64,000 nucleotides of DNA from Caccovivens sp964594865 (GTDB lineage Bacteria > Bacillota > Clostridia > Christensenellales > UBA1242): the NCBI GenBank assembly GCA_964594865.1, contig CAZQMZ010000003.1:1-64000 (forward strand). Reading direction: 5' to 3'. Position numbers and translations under genes: made by a program. The notes beneath the pieces were generated by a model, which made no database searches, was not told the origin of the DNA, and worked only from the letters and a program-made list of their open reading frames with translations. Positions 49,501-58,300 of this stretch are shown piece after piece. Positions within the stretch are counted from its first letter, which is position 1, and every line of letters starts with the position of its first letter.

Positions 49501-50733
49501 CTATTCACCAAAACAAACAGACAAAGGCTCTTTGCTTTTGAGTGAACGGTTTGTTATTCCGTTGACGTTATAGAAAAAAGTTTGTCCAACACGCAAAAAT
49601 TTTTCAGAACCTGAAATGACAAGAATTTTTTTGTAATATTCTCCATTGAAAACCCCCAGCTCCCGCAACTCAATTTGTTTGAAGTTGACAAATGAAAGTT
49701 TGTTTGAGCCTTTCATGAAAAGACGTTTCAGTGTGAGATATTTTTCTTCCAATTTTTCGTCAATCTCTCCATTAAGCCAATTTATCCAAATCTTTTGTGG
49801 AAGAGAACGATTAAAGAAAAAGTCAAATTTTGGATTTTTGGTTTTGACTTGTAGATTGAAAATTTCGCAACATTTGACACGTGCAATTTCCTTAAATTTC
49901 ACGATGTCATGAAATCCTTTGAACGAAAAACTCTTTTCTCCAAAATTGAAAAAGACAAAACTTTCTTCTCGACCAGCAAGAGTGAGTTTAACTTTGACAT
50001 TAATGCAAGAGAAAATGGAATTTTCCAAACCGTCCACTTCCGAAAAAGAAAATTTTGCATTTCGACAGATGAAATTTAAATATGACTTTTCTCTCGTCAA
50101 CAAATTTTCCACCAAAATGCTTTTTGCAAGTCTTTTGAAAAAATAATATCCTTTTTGAAGAGGAAGGTTGAATTCAACGACAACACTTTTGGTGTCTTTG
50201 CTCGAATTTTGTATTTTCAAAAAATGGTTGTTTCCATTGAGCACAAATTCTGTATAATCCACGAAAAAGTCATCAACAACAAGTGTTTGATGCAAGGAAA
50301 AATCTTCAAAATTTGGATTTAAAATTTGATTGTTGACCTTGAAAAACTTGTCCTTGAAAAGCAAGTTATAGTTTGAAGAAGATTGATAGTTTATGTTGAG
50401 TTTGTTGATCATCTCTAAGAACGCTTTTGAACTTGTATGTTTGCTGAAAATAACAACATTATTCAATCTCGACAACCTTTTTTCTTTACTTCGGTCGAAA
50501 CTGTCAGTGGAAATCAACAAATTGAATTTTTCTTCTTTTTCGGCAAGTTCGAATGCTTTGAGAAGAGGTTTTGTCAGTTGTTTTTCAAATTTAAATATCG
50601 GTTTTTCAACATCCACACCGTGTTCAAAAAGGATACGCCGATCCAATTTGTCGTCATACACAATTGGTGCATGAAATCTCACACGGTTCAAAATAGATTT
50701 TTTTGCTCTTTCGATATATTCCTTCTTTGTCAT
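49501..50733 (-). CDS. Protein of unknown function
   Basis: About 410 residues, soluble, rich in Phe, Lys and Asn; no signal peptide or membrane segment. N-terminal third is mixed alpha/beta (VYDDKLDRRILFEHGVDVEKPIF, NLLISTDSFDRSKEKRLSRL, NVVIFSKHTSS), the rest is beta-rich with repeated Phe-Phe and Lys motifs. I recognise no family. Start is uncertain: ATG 50733 (MTKKEYIERAKK) has AATAAT 6 nt before it and no Shine-Dalgarno sequence; ATG 50784 is inside a repeat element. It is transcribed toward ddl with a 51-bp gap and could be part of that unit. Confidence 0.65.
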   Translation of the reverse strand: MTKKEYIERAKKSILNRVRFHAPIVYDDKLDRRILFEHGVDVEKPIFKFEKQLTKPLLKAFELAEKEEKFNLLISTDSFDRSKEKRLSRLNNVVIFSKHTSSKAFLEMINKLNINYQSSSNYNLLFKDKFFKVNNQILNPNFEDFSLHQTLVVDDFFVDYTEFVLNGNNHFLKIQNSSKDTKSVVVEFNLPLQKGYYFFKRLAKSILVENLLTREKSYLNFICRNAKFSFSEVDGLENSIFSCINVKVKLTLAGREESFVFFNFGEKSFSFKGFHDIVKFKEIARVKCCEIFNLQVKTKNPKFDFFFNRSLPQKIWINWLNGEIDEKLEEKYLTLKRLFMKGSNKLSFVNFKQIELRELGVFNGEYYKKILVISGSEKFLRVGQTFFYNVNGITNRSLKSKEPLSVCFGE

Positions 50734-50778
50734 GGATTGATTATTGCCAATCTGTGTGAATTTTAGACATTGCAAATC

Positions 50779-50859
50779 TTGCATACATGATGTGTAAATC
50801 TTACACTACATAATGTGTGGTATGCAACATAATACGCTATATTTTGTGGTGGTATGCAA
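50779..50859. repeat. Dispersed palindromic repeat, copy G
   Basis: TTGCATACATGATGTG..., CATAATGTGTGGTATGCAAC, then ATTTTGTGGTGGTATGCAA. Its segment 50811-50850 matches copy F in reverse orientation (36 of 40). Sits directly between the rnpB terminator and the unknown gene. Confidence 0.75.
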
Positions 50860-50860
50860 T

Positions 50861-50884
50861 AAAAAAAACACTGCCAAAGCAGTG
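50861..50884 (-). terminator. Terminator of rnpB
   Basis: CACTGC/GCAGTG (50869-50874 and 50879-50884) with T8 on the minus strand. Confidence 0.88.
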
Positions 50885-50891
50885 CCTTTGT

Positions 50892-51245
50892 GTCAGTTGA
50901 ACTGTAAGCCGAGTTCTGTTTTTGATGGTCATCTATCCAGACTTATTGTCGCCAACAAGTTCAAGCGGTGTTTTTGTTGAGCGTGAAAGAACGCACATTT
51001 GCTCAAACTTAACCTTGCATCGGGTGGGGTTTACAGAGCAATGATTGTTGCCAATCATCCGGTGAGCTCTTACCTCACCTTTCCACCATCACCATACCAC
51101 ATTGCTGTGATATGGAAGTCTATTTCTGTTGCACTATCCTTGAAGTCGCCTCCACCAGCCGTTAACTGGCACCCTGTTCTTTTGATGCTCGGACTTTCCT
51201 CTCTGTGCTCTTTGTGAACACACAGCGACCATCTGTTCAACTGAC
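50892..51245 (-). ncRNA. rnpB: RNase P RNA (bacterial)
   Basis: Catalytic RNA that matures the 5' ends of tRNAs. The minus strand starts with GTCAGTTGAACAG, which pairs with CAGTTCAACTGAC at the 3' end (P1). In between are the conserved pieces GAGGAAAGTCCGAGC, ACAGGGTGCCAG, GGATAGTGCAACAGAAATA and, close to the 3' end, GGATAGATGACCATC and ACAGAACTCGGCTTAC. Length about 350 nt is normal. Ends are inferred from P1 and the promoter, within a few nucleotides. Confidence 0.96.
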
Positions 51246-51251
51246 AATATT

Positions 51252-51280
51252 ATTGTATCACATTCATCAAAAAAAATCAA
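51252..51280 (-). promoter_or_regulatory. Promoter of rnpB
   Basis: TTGATT (51280-51275), 17-bp spacer, TACAAT (51257-51252) on the minus strand; start near 51245. Confidence 0.75.
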
Positions 51281-51294
51281 GTCTTTTCAAAAAA

Positions 51295-52653
51295 TCATCC
51301 AACGTTGAAAATTTGTTTAACTTTTCCTTGTTTGTCAACACTGAACCCTTGCATAATTCCATCTTGCGAAACTTTGATTGCCACACCATATTTTGCCATT
51401 GTTGTGGTTGCTGCAAGTCGCCCGCCACCAAGACTGCCAGCTTCAATTTTGATGATTGCACCAACAGCAATGATTGTGCCGTCATAGTCAATGATCGTTG
51501 CACCATCCACAGATGTCATTTCTTCGATAAGTTTTCTGTCAAGCTCAAATAACTTTTTTCCGCCAACAATTTTTCTTATTGCCGTGGTCTTGACTGACTT
51601 TGTTTTGTTTAAAAAGTCTTCATACGACAAACTAAATTTTTCAATGATGTTCTTTGCATTGCCGATGTTATAAAGTTTTTCCGCTTCTTCAAGTTCCAAC
51701 TGCTTTTTCATATTGAAATGTTCTTCGGAAATGATGTCAGACGCATCGATGTGATTGAGAGCTTCCAAAGTCTTATCTTTGTTGATATAGGCAATGCACG
51801 CGCCATTATATGAAAATGAACAATCCAAAGCAGTGTTGTATATTGCGCGCCTGATCTGCTTTGCACCAAAAGAAACATTGCTTTGCAAAAGCCTGATGAT
51901 TTCGTCATGAGAATAGACGCACCAACGCCCATTTCGTTTTGCAAAAAGAAGTTGGTGGGCAGCAAAAATCAAAATGTCCGCCTCTTCTGTCAAAACAATT
52001 CCAATTCTTCTTTCACTGCAAACCCTTGCCAATCTATCAAAAATGTTTGGCGAAATTGTTGGAACAGTTTTTGTTCGCTTTAAGTTGAGATAGCCAAGAA
52101 GATTCCCGTGTTTGTCAAACTCCAAAAATGAAGAAATACCATCTGTGAAGAGAGCAAAGAAATCGTGTGACATAATTTGTTGATAGTTCACTTTTGTTGA
52201 ACTTTCGCTCGTCAATGCCAAATTGACCAAAATTCCAAGTTTGACTTTGGAACCTTCATAACTTCTTGCTGCCCAACTTTCAAGATAGCTGATTATACCC
52301 AAAATTGTGTCCGCCCCGCTTTCCGTGATGCTTTCTATAAGCGCTCTTTCAATCGCCAAATTGTATAGATGAATCAAATACATCTTGTCGGTGATGTGCA
52401 TCAAAGCGATGTCATTGATTTCACGAATAATCGAACGAATGAGTTCCACCTCAAAAGTTTTGAACGCCTGTCCACGTTTTAAGATAAGACGATAGTCATC
52501 CGATTTTGAAGGTTTCAACAAAATGGTGTTGCCCTTTCCAAGCGCAACTTCCATATCCCTTGAAGAAGATTCTGTCTCTCCAACAAGATTTGAACCGGTG
52601 AACAAAGGGACAATAAGTTTGCCAACAATATCATAGAATTCAAGTTTTTCCAC
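51295..52653 (-). CDS. Divergent DAC (diadenylate-cyclase-like) domain protein
   Basis: 452 residues, soluble. The C-terminal part resembles a DAC domain: helix plus strand IRRAIYNTALDCSFSYNGACIAYI (about 267-290), a long charged insertion (about 291-365), then LFELDRKLIEEM, SVDGATIIDYDGTIIAVG (DGA at 383-385), GGGRLAATTTMAKYGVAIKVS (about 409-429). DAC enzymes make c-di-AMP and carry DGA plus RHR; the second motif is GRL here, so activity is uncertain. Residues 1-250 look like an unassigned sensor-type domain. Starts with GTG at 52653 behind AGGAGGTGG. Not classical DisA (no C-terminal HhH domains) or CdaA (no membrane helices). Confidence 0.65.
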   Translation of the reverse strand: MEKLEFYDIVGKLIVPLFTGSNLVGETESSSRDMEVALGKGNTILLKPSKSDDYRLILKRGQAFKTFEVELIRSIIREINDIALMHITDKMYLIHLYNLAIERALIESITESGADTILGIISYLESWAARSYEGSKVKLGILVNLALTSESSTKVNYQQIMSHDFFALFTDGISSFLEFDKHGNLLGYLNLKRTKTVPTISPNIFDRLARVCSERRIGIVLTEEADILIFAAHQLLFAKRNGRWCVYSHDEIIRLLQSNVSFGAKQIRRAIYNTALDCSFSYNGACIAYINKDKTLEALNHIDASDIISEEHFNMKKQLELEEAEKLYNIGNAKNIIEKFSLSYEDFLNKTKSVKTTAIRKIVGGKKLFELDRKLIEEMTSVDGATIIDYDGTIIAVGAIIKIEAGSLGGGRLAATTTMAKYGVAIKVSQDGIMQGFSVDKQGKVKQIFNVG

Positions 52654-52717
52654 TGCCCACCTCCTGTTGTTAATAAACTAATTAGAAAGAAAAATGACAC
52701 AAAACCTATTTAACTTA

Positions 52718-52747
52718 ATTTTAAAAGATAAAATAAATTTCTGTCAA
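52718..52747 (-). promoter_or_regulatory. Promoter of the DAC-like gene
   Basis: TTGACA (52747-52742), 18-bp spacer, TAAAAT (52723-52718) on the minus strand. Confidence 0.7.
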
Positions 52748-52823
52748 GCGATTTGGCTTATTTTTTTTGAACAAGACATAAAATTTTAATCTTTCGTTTT
52801 TCACACTGTTTGTCTTTTTCACA

Positions 52824-53519
52824 TTAATTGTCAACGTTTTTAAATTCATCTCTAATGATTTGCAAAGTTTTGTTTTCAATTCGAGAAATATATGACCGTG
52901 ATATGCCAAGTTGCTCCGAAACTTCTTTTTGCGTCAGTGCCCTTTGACAACCAATGCCATAGCGAAGTTTGACAACTTTTTGTTCGCGTTCAGAAAGTTT
53001 TTCGTCGATTATTTTGTTTATTTTCTGCATAGTTAAATTGTTTTCCACTTGCAAAAAAATTTCTTCATCGTCCGAAGCAAGCAAATCTTTGATTTCCAAA
53101 TCTTTGTCATCGTCGTTGTTGGAAGTCAAGCTGTTTATGGAAACAACATTTTTATGCTTTTTGTTTGAACGAATAAGCATCAAAATTTCGTTGTTTATGC
53201 ATCGAGCCGCATAGGTTGAAAGTTGCACTTTTTTGCCATAGTCAAAAGTGTCGATCGCCTTGATTAAACCAATTGTCCCCACAGACAAAAGGTCATCGGC
53301 CTCCAACGAATTGGTATATTTTTTGACAATGTGTGCAACAAGCCGAAGATTGTGAGTGATGAGTTTTTCTCGAGCTTTTTTGTCGCCATTTTTCATTTTT
53401 TCAAATTCTGCTTTTTCTTCTTCAAGCGTCAAAGGTTTTGGAAATCCTTGCGCTGTGTTGACATAGTTTGTAAACAGACAAATACGACTAAAAAAATAGG
53501 CAAAACTTTCAAAAATCAT
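52824..53519 (-). CDS. sigK: RNA polymerase sigma-K factor (sporulation, mother cell)
   Basis: About 231 residues. N-terminal hydrophobic pro-sequence (IFESFAYFFSRICLFTNYV), GFPKPLTLEEE, then region 2 NLRLVAHIVKKY...LLSVGTIGLIKAIDTFDYGK...STYAARCINNEILM and region 4 LTQKEVSEQLGISRSYISRIENKTL. Closely like B. subtilis SigK. The reading frame is intact; there is no skin-type element. Start ATG 53519 has GGAG upstream. SpoIVB, the protease that triggers pro-sigma-K processing, is also in this window. Confidence 0.93.
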   Translation of the reverse strand: MIFESFAYFFSRICLFTNYVNTAQGFPKPLTLEEEKAEFEKMKNGDKKAREKLITHNLRLVAHIVKKYTNSLEADDLLSVGTIGLIKAIDTFDYGKKVQLSTYAARCINNEILMLIRSNKKHKNVVSINSLTSNNDDDKDLEIKDLLASDDEEIFLQVENNLTMQKINKIIDEKLSEREQKVVKLRYGIGCQRALTQKEVSEQLGISRSYISRIENKTLQIIRDEFKNVDN

Positions 53520-53630
53520 AAAATCTCCTACAATGAGATATATGTTGATTTTTGTCAATTTTTGCCTAAATGTTTAAAAATAAGACAACTTTCTTGGATG
53601 CAATTTGCACTGAGCAAATGTTTGTAGTGA

Positions 53631-54419
53631 TTATGTATAGAGATGTCTTACAAGAAAATTTAGCATCTTTGTTGGAATGATTCGAACCAAAAACGAAATA
53701 AATTTGCCCGTTCCGCCAATCGCCACTCTAAGCGGTGGATGTTTCTTTCGAACAATTTTCATCACGCATTTTGCAACATATTCCGGTGTTTGACCTTTGC
53801 GTTCTGCCTTTTCCATTTTCTCTATTCCGCGAGTTTCTGCTTTGTTATCTTCTGTTCCTGTCTGCTTAACTCTGGCATCCGTGAAATTGGTGTTTGTATC
53901 TCCCGGCATGAAAGTTGTGACAGAAATATCTCTCGACTTGACTTCGTTTGCAATCGCACGTGAAAAATTTTCAATCCCCGCTTTGCAAGCGCTGTAACAA
54001 GCTTGATATGGCAAAGGAATGATTGAAGCAAGCGAACCCGTGAAGATAATTTTTCCTCCCTTGTTTATGTGCGGAAGAAAAAGGTTTGTCATTTTTATGT
54101 GTGCAACAAAATCAACATTCAAAATTTTGTCAATGACATCCACTGTGGCATTTTCAAAAAGACCGCCAACTCCAAAGCCTGCGTTGCAAAACAAAAAGTC
54201 AATTTTCCCTTCCATTTCCAAAATTTCATTGACCGCTTTTTTGAGTTGTGCATCGCTTGAAATGTCGCACTTGAAACATTTTTGAAAAACATATTTGGTG
54301 TTTCCACTTTTTGAAATGTCATAAATTTTGACATTTTGTTCTTTAAGCTTTTTGGCAATTGCCAACCCAATTCCACTGCTTCCGCCAGAAATTACTGCAA
54401 CTTTTCCTTCCAATTTCAT
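53631..54419 (-). CDS. Short-chain dehydrogenase/reductase
   Basis: 262 residues, classical SDR. Cofactor motif SGGSSGIGLAIA (about 11-22), NAG motif in FCNAGFG, catalytic Ser in TGSLASI, and YSACK (Tyr/Lys). C-terminal basic/hydrophobic end RKKHPPLRVAIGGTGKFISFLVRIIP. Substrate unknown. Single gene between sigK and ftsY, preceded by repeat copy H. Confidence 0.9.
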   Translation of the reverse strand: MKLEGKVAVISGGSSGIGLAIAKKLKEQNVKIYDISKSGNTKYVFQKCFKCDISSDAQLKKAVNEILEMEGKIDFLFCNAGFGVGGLFENATVDVIDKILNVDFVAHIKMTNLFLPHINKGGKIIFTGSLASIIPLPYQACYSACKAGIENFSRAIANEVKSRDISVTTFMPGDTNTNFTDARVKQTGTEDNKAETRGIEKMEKAERKGQTPEYVAKCVMKIVRKKHPPLRVAIGGTGKFISFLVRIIPTKMLNFLVRHLYT

Positions 54420-54436
54420 CTCTTTTCCTCCTTTTA

Positions 54437-54480
54437 TACCACAAAATATGGTGTATTATGAATGCATAATACACCATATC
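54437..54480. repeat. Dispersed palindromic repeat, copy H; likely ftsY terminator
   Basis: Perfect 15-bp arms ATATGGTGTATTATG (54446-54460) and CATAATACACCATAT (54465-54479) with a 4-nt loop, then TTTTGTGG on the minus strand. It abuts the ftsY stop codon. Confidence 0.8.
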
Positions 54481-54481
54481 A

Positions 54482-55378
54482 TCAAAATAATTCCTCAACA
54501 AAATCTTTTGGATCGAATTTATCCAAATCTTCTTGTTTTTCACCTGTGCCCACAAACACAACGGGAAGTTTATATTCCTTCTCAATTGCAATGATGACTC
54601 CACCCTTTGCTGTTCCATCAAGTTTTGTCAGCACAATGCCGTCAATGTGCGCAAATTCATCAAACACACTGATCTGCGAAAGTGCGTTTTGACCAGTTGT
54701 TGCATCCAAAACAATAAAATTATATTTATGTGCAGATGGATATTCCTTGTCAATAATTTTTTCAATTTTTCTCAGTTCTGCCATAAGGTTAGTCTTTGTG
54801 TGAAGTCGTCCTGCCGTATCAACAAGCAAGACATCTGTTCCGTTTGCCTTTGCGCTGGCAATGCCGTCAAAAACAACCGCTCCGGCATCTGCGCCCTCTG
54901 CGTGCTTGATGATTCTTGTCTTGGTTCGCTCAGCCCATTCGGCAAGTTGAGAAGATGCTGCCGCACGAAAAGTGTCACCTGCAACCAAAGTCACAGATTT
55001 TTTCTGTGATTTGAAATAGTTTGCAAGTTTTCCGATCGTCGTCGTTTTGCCAACACCATTGACGCCAATGATTGTTATGATTGCAGGATATTCAATTTCA
55101 ATTTTCGGCGCGGTCAGAAAGTAGCTTTGAAGAATTTCTTTCAACACAGTCTTGACATCTTCGCCTTTGCGAACTTTTCTTTTATGACATTCTTGACGTA
55201 AGTCTTCAACAATTTCCATTGATGCCTTGACACCAATATCGCAAGAAATCAATATGTCGGTCAATTCATCAAACAAATTATCATCAACTTCGCCGTGACT
55301 CAAAAGAGCATCAATCTTTCGATTGAAAGCATCTTTGGTCTTTTTCAACGCGTTTCCAATTTTTTTAAAAAGCCCCAT
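54482..55378 (-). CDS. ftsY: Signal recognition particle receptor FtsY
   Basis: 298 residues. Begins directly with the N domain (no acidic A domain), as in many Gram-positive bacteria. G domain motifs: GVNGVGKTTTIGKLA, DTFRAAASSQL, VDTAGR, TKLDGTAKGG and GTGEKQEDLDKF. Docks SRP-ribosome complexes at the membrane. 11 bp behind smc. Confidence 0.96.
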   Translation of the reverse strand: MGLFKKIGNALKKTKDAFNRKIDALLSHGEVDDNLFDELTDILISCDIGVKASMEIVEDLRQECHKRKVRKGEDVKTVLKEILQSYFLTAPKIEIEYPAIITIIGVNGVGKTTTIGKLANYFKSQKKSVTLVAGDTFRAAASSQLAEWAERTKTRIIKHAEGADAGAVVFDGIASAKANGTDVLLVDTAGRLHTKTNLMAELRKIEKIIDKEYPSAHKYNFIVLDATTGQNALSQISVFDEFAHIDGIVLTKLDGTAKGGVIIAIEKEYKLPVVFVGTGEKQEDLDKFDPKDFVEELF

Positions 55379-55389
55379 TCTTGCTCCTT

Positions 55390-58300
55390 TTAAACTCCAA
55401 CTGTTTCGTTTTCTTGTTCCGCTTGTGCAATTGCATCCGAAAGTTTGACGGATACAATTTTTGACACTCCCTTCTCTTCCATCGTCACACCATAAAGGCT
55501 ATCAGAAAGTTCCATAGTCGGTTTTCGGTGCGTTATGACAATGAACTGTGTGGTTTGCGATAATTTTTTCAAATACATCGCAAATCTTTCGATGTTGGCA
55601 TCGTCTAGAGCCGCTTCGATTTCGTCCAAAAGAGAGAATGGCAAAGGTTTGAGTCTCAAAATTGCAAACAACAATGCAATGGCTGTCAAGGTTTTCTCGC
55701 CACCGCTCAAAAGAGAAAGTTTGTTTGCTGCCTTGCCCGGCAATTGAACCATAATCTCCACGCCCGCTTCAAGTGGATCTTCCGCTTCGGTGAGTTCCAA
55801 CTTGGCATTTCCGCCACCAAAGAGTTCTCTGAACACCACTTTGAAACTGTCGTTGATTTTTTCGAACTCGTTGTTGAATTTTGTCAACATTTCTGTCGAA
55901 AGATCTTTGATAATCTTAACCAAATCTTCTTCCGCCTTTTTGAGATCATCAGACTGAACGGTCATGTCATTGTATCTTTCAAGCAAGGTCGAAACATCTT
56001 CAATCGCGTGAACATTGACATAACCCAAAGCAGAAATATCTTTTTTGAGTTTGTTTATGTCGATCAATGCTTCTCTCAAATCAAAATCTGGTCGTCTAAA
56101 TTCCAAACAATCAGAATAAGTCAGGTTGTATTCTTCATAAATTCGCTCTTGCATCGCTTCAAGTTCGGTGTCAACTTTGGTGAGATTTGCTTCTTCGCGG
56201 AATTTTCTGTCGTTGACTTTGGCAATCTCTTCCATGGCAGTCGTCTTTTGTTCATCCAATTTTTTGATGTTTGCCGAAACTTCAATCTTGCTGTTTTCCA
56301 ATTCTTCTCGCTGTCTTCTCATCTTTTGCAAGTTGTCCTTTGCAAGCGAAGGTTTTGCGTTTTCGATTTGAACCCTGATGAGTTCTTCCGCGCCTGCAAT
56401 AAACTTTTCGTTTTCCGCAAGATGAGATTTCAATGCCTCAATATTTGAGTTTTGCTTATCTTTTTCAATAAGCAAACGATCAATTTCGTCACAAACGGCT
56501 TTAAGTTTTTCTTCGCATGAAGCAATTTCAACCTTAATTGTTGTCATATTTGAGACGATTTCATCACGCTCTGTTCGAATTTTGTTATATCTCTCCTGCT
56601 TTTGTTTAACCAAAAGGTCTGCGTCTTCTTTGTTTCCACTCAACGCATTTTCCATGAGACTGGTTTGTGAAAGATCACTTTCGATGAGCTTGAGTTTGTT
56701 TTCAACAGTCACCTTTTCACGCTCATAATCTTGCTTCTCTTCCAAAAGTTCTGATAAATCTTTGTTGATTGCTTCCAATTTTTCTTGTTCTTTGGCGAGC
56801 AAGATTTCCAATTCGTTTTTCTTGCCGACAACCTCTTTTTCGGCATTTTTTGAACCTGTCAAATCCACTTTCAAATAATCAATCTTTCTTGTGATTTCAA
56901 CATTCTTCATCGTCAGGTTTTCAATCTCTTCTGCAAGCGTTTCAATTTCGCGCTGACGAGAAATGAGATTGACAGCTTCGTTCTTCTTGCTTCCGCCCGT
57001 AAGTGAACCCTGTGTGCTGACCACGTCGCCTTCAAGAGTGACAATTCTGAACGAAAATCGGTTGTCACGCGCCAAATCGACCGCCGTGGCAAGCGTATCC
57101 ACAATCACCGTTCCGCCAAGCAAGTTGCTGATGACGTTGTCAATCTTTTTGTCATATGAAATCAACTTGCTGGCAACACCAAACACCCCCTTTTTGCCAG
57201 AGATGAGTTGCTCGTCAAGACTTCTTCTCTTCATGCTGGAAATTGGAAGGAATGTTGCGCGTCCAAATTGGTTTTGTTTCAAATATGAAATCAAATCTTT
57301 TGCGCCATTTTCATCATAAGTGACAATGTTTTGCACAGCCGAGCCAAGTGCAACCTCAACTGCCGTTTCAAATTGTGCTGGAACTTTGATGAGTGATGCA
57401 AGCACGCCCACCATTTTGCTTTTGATGTTTGAGTTTCTTTCGCACTCTTTCAAGATTTTGCGCACACTGCTTGCATAGCCTTCATATTCCGCCTGCATTT
57501 CGCTCAAAAGTTTTTTGCGATTTTCATAAACCTTGATTTGAGTTGTCAGGTTTGCTTTTTCAGTTTCAAGATCAGAAATATCTCTTGTTGAAACAAAGAT
57601 ACGTCCTGAAATTTCTTCTGCTTCCGCCTTGATTTTTTCATAATCTTTTTGTGCTTTTTCAAGCATATCGGTGCTGTTCTTTTGCAATTTTTGCATGTTT
57701 TCAAGTTTATATTCCACTTCAATCAAGCTCTTACTCAAATTTTCTTGATTTTGCAAAAGAAGATTTTTCTCTGTCTGCAACCTTGTGGCACTGCTCTTTA
57801 TGTCGGATAGCGAACCCAAAGTTTCGATGATTTTTTGTTGAGATTGCCCCGTTTCAGTTTCGCTTTGTGACATTTCATCAACAATAGCAAGATGTTTGTT
57901 GGAAAGTTCTTCATATGAAGTATTCAAAACTTTCAAACGTTCTTGCAAATTGGATTTTTCTTCATTTTTCTCTTTTTCGCTTTGAGTGCAATTTTCAAGG
58001 ATAATCTGTGCGTTTGTGATATCCAAATTGATGCGGTCATTTTCTTTTTGTGTGAAATTGATTCTCTCACGCGTCACTTTGGTTTCGCCTTCTTGCTTTT
58101 CAAGTTCAACAGTAATTCGCAAAAGTTCATCGTTCAAAGCAGAGATTTTTTTGTCATAAGATGTGAGATTGTCCATCTGTTCATCATATTCTTTCGAAGC
58201 TCTTTCCAAATCAGTTTGTCGCGCAAAGAGTTCTTCTTCAATTGCCTGTAATTTTTGTTTGATTTGTTCCTTTGCAACATGAGAATTTTCATACTGAAAA

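Noticed and set aside
52824..53519. Possible skin-type interruption of sigK
   Set aside because: The sigma-K reading frame is complete from the pro-sequence to region 4, with no element inserted.
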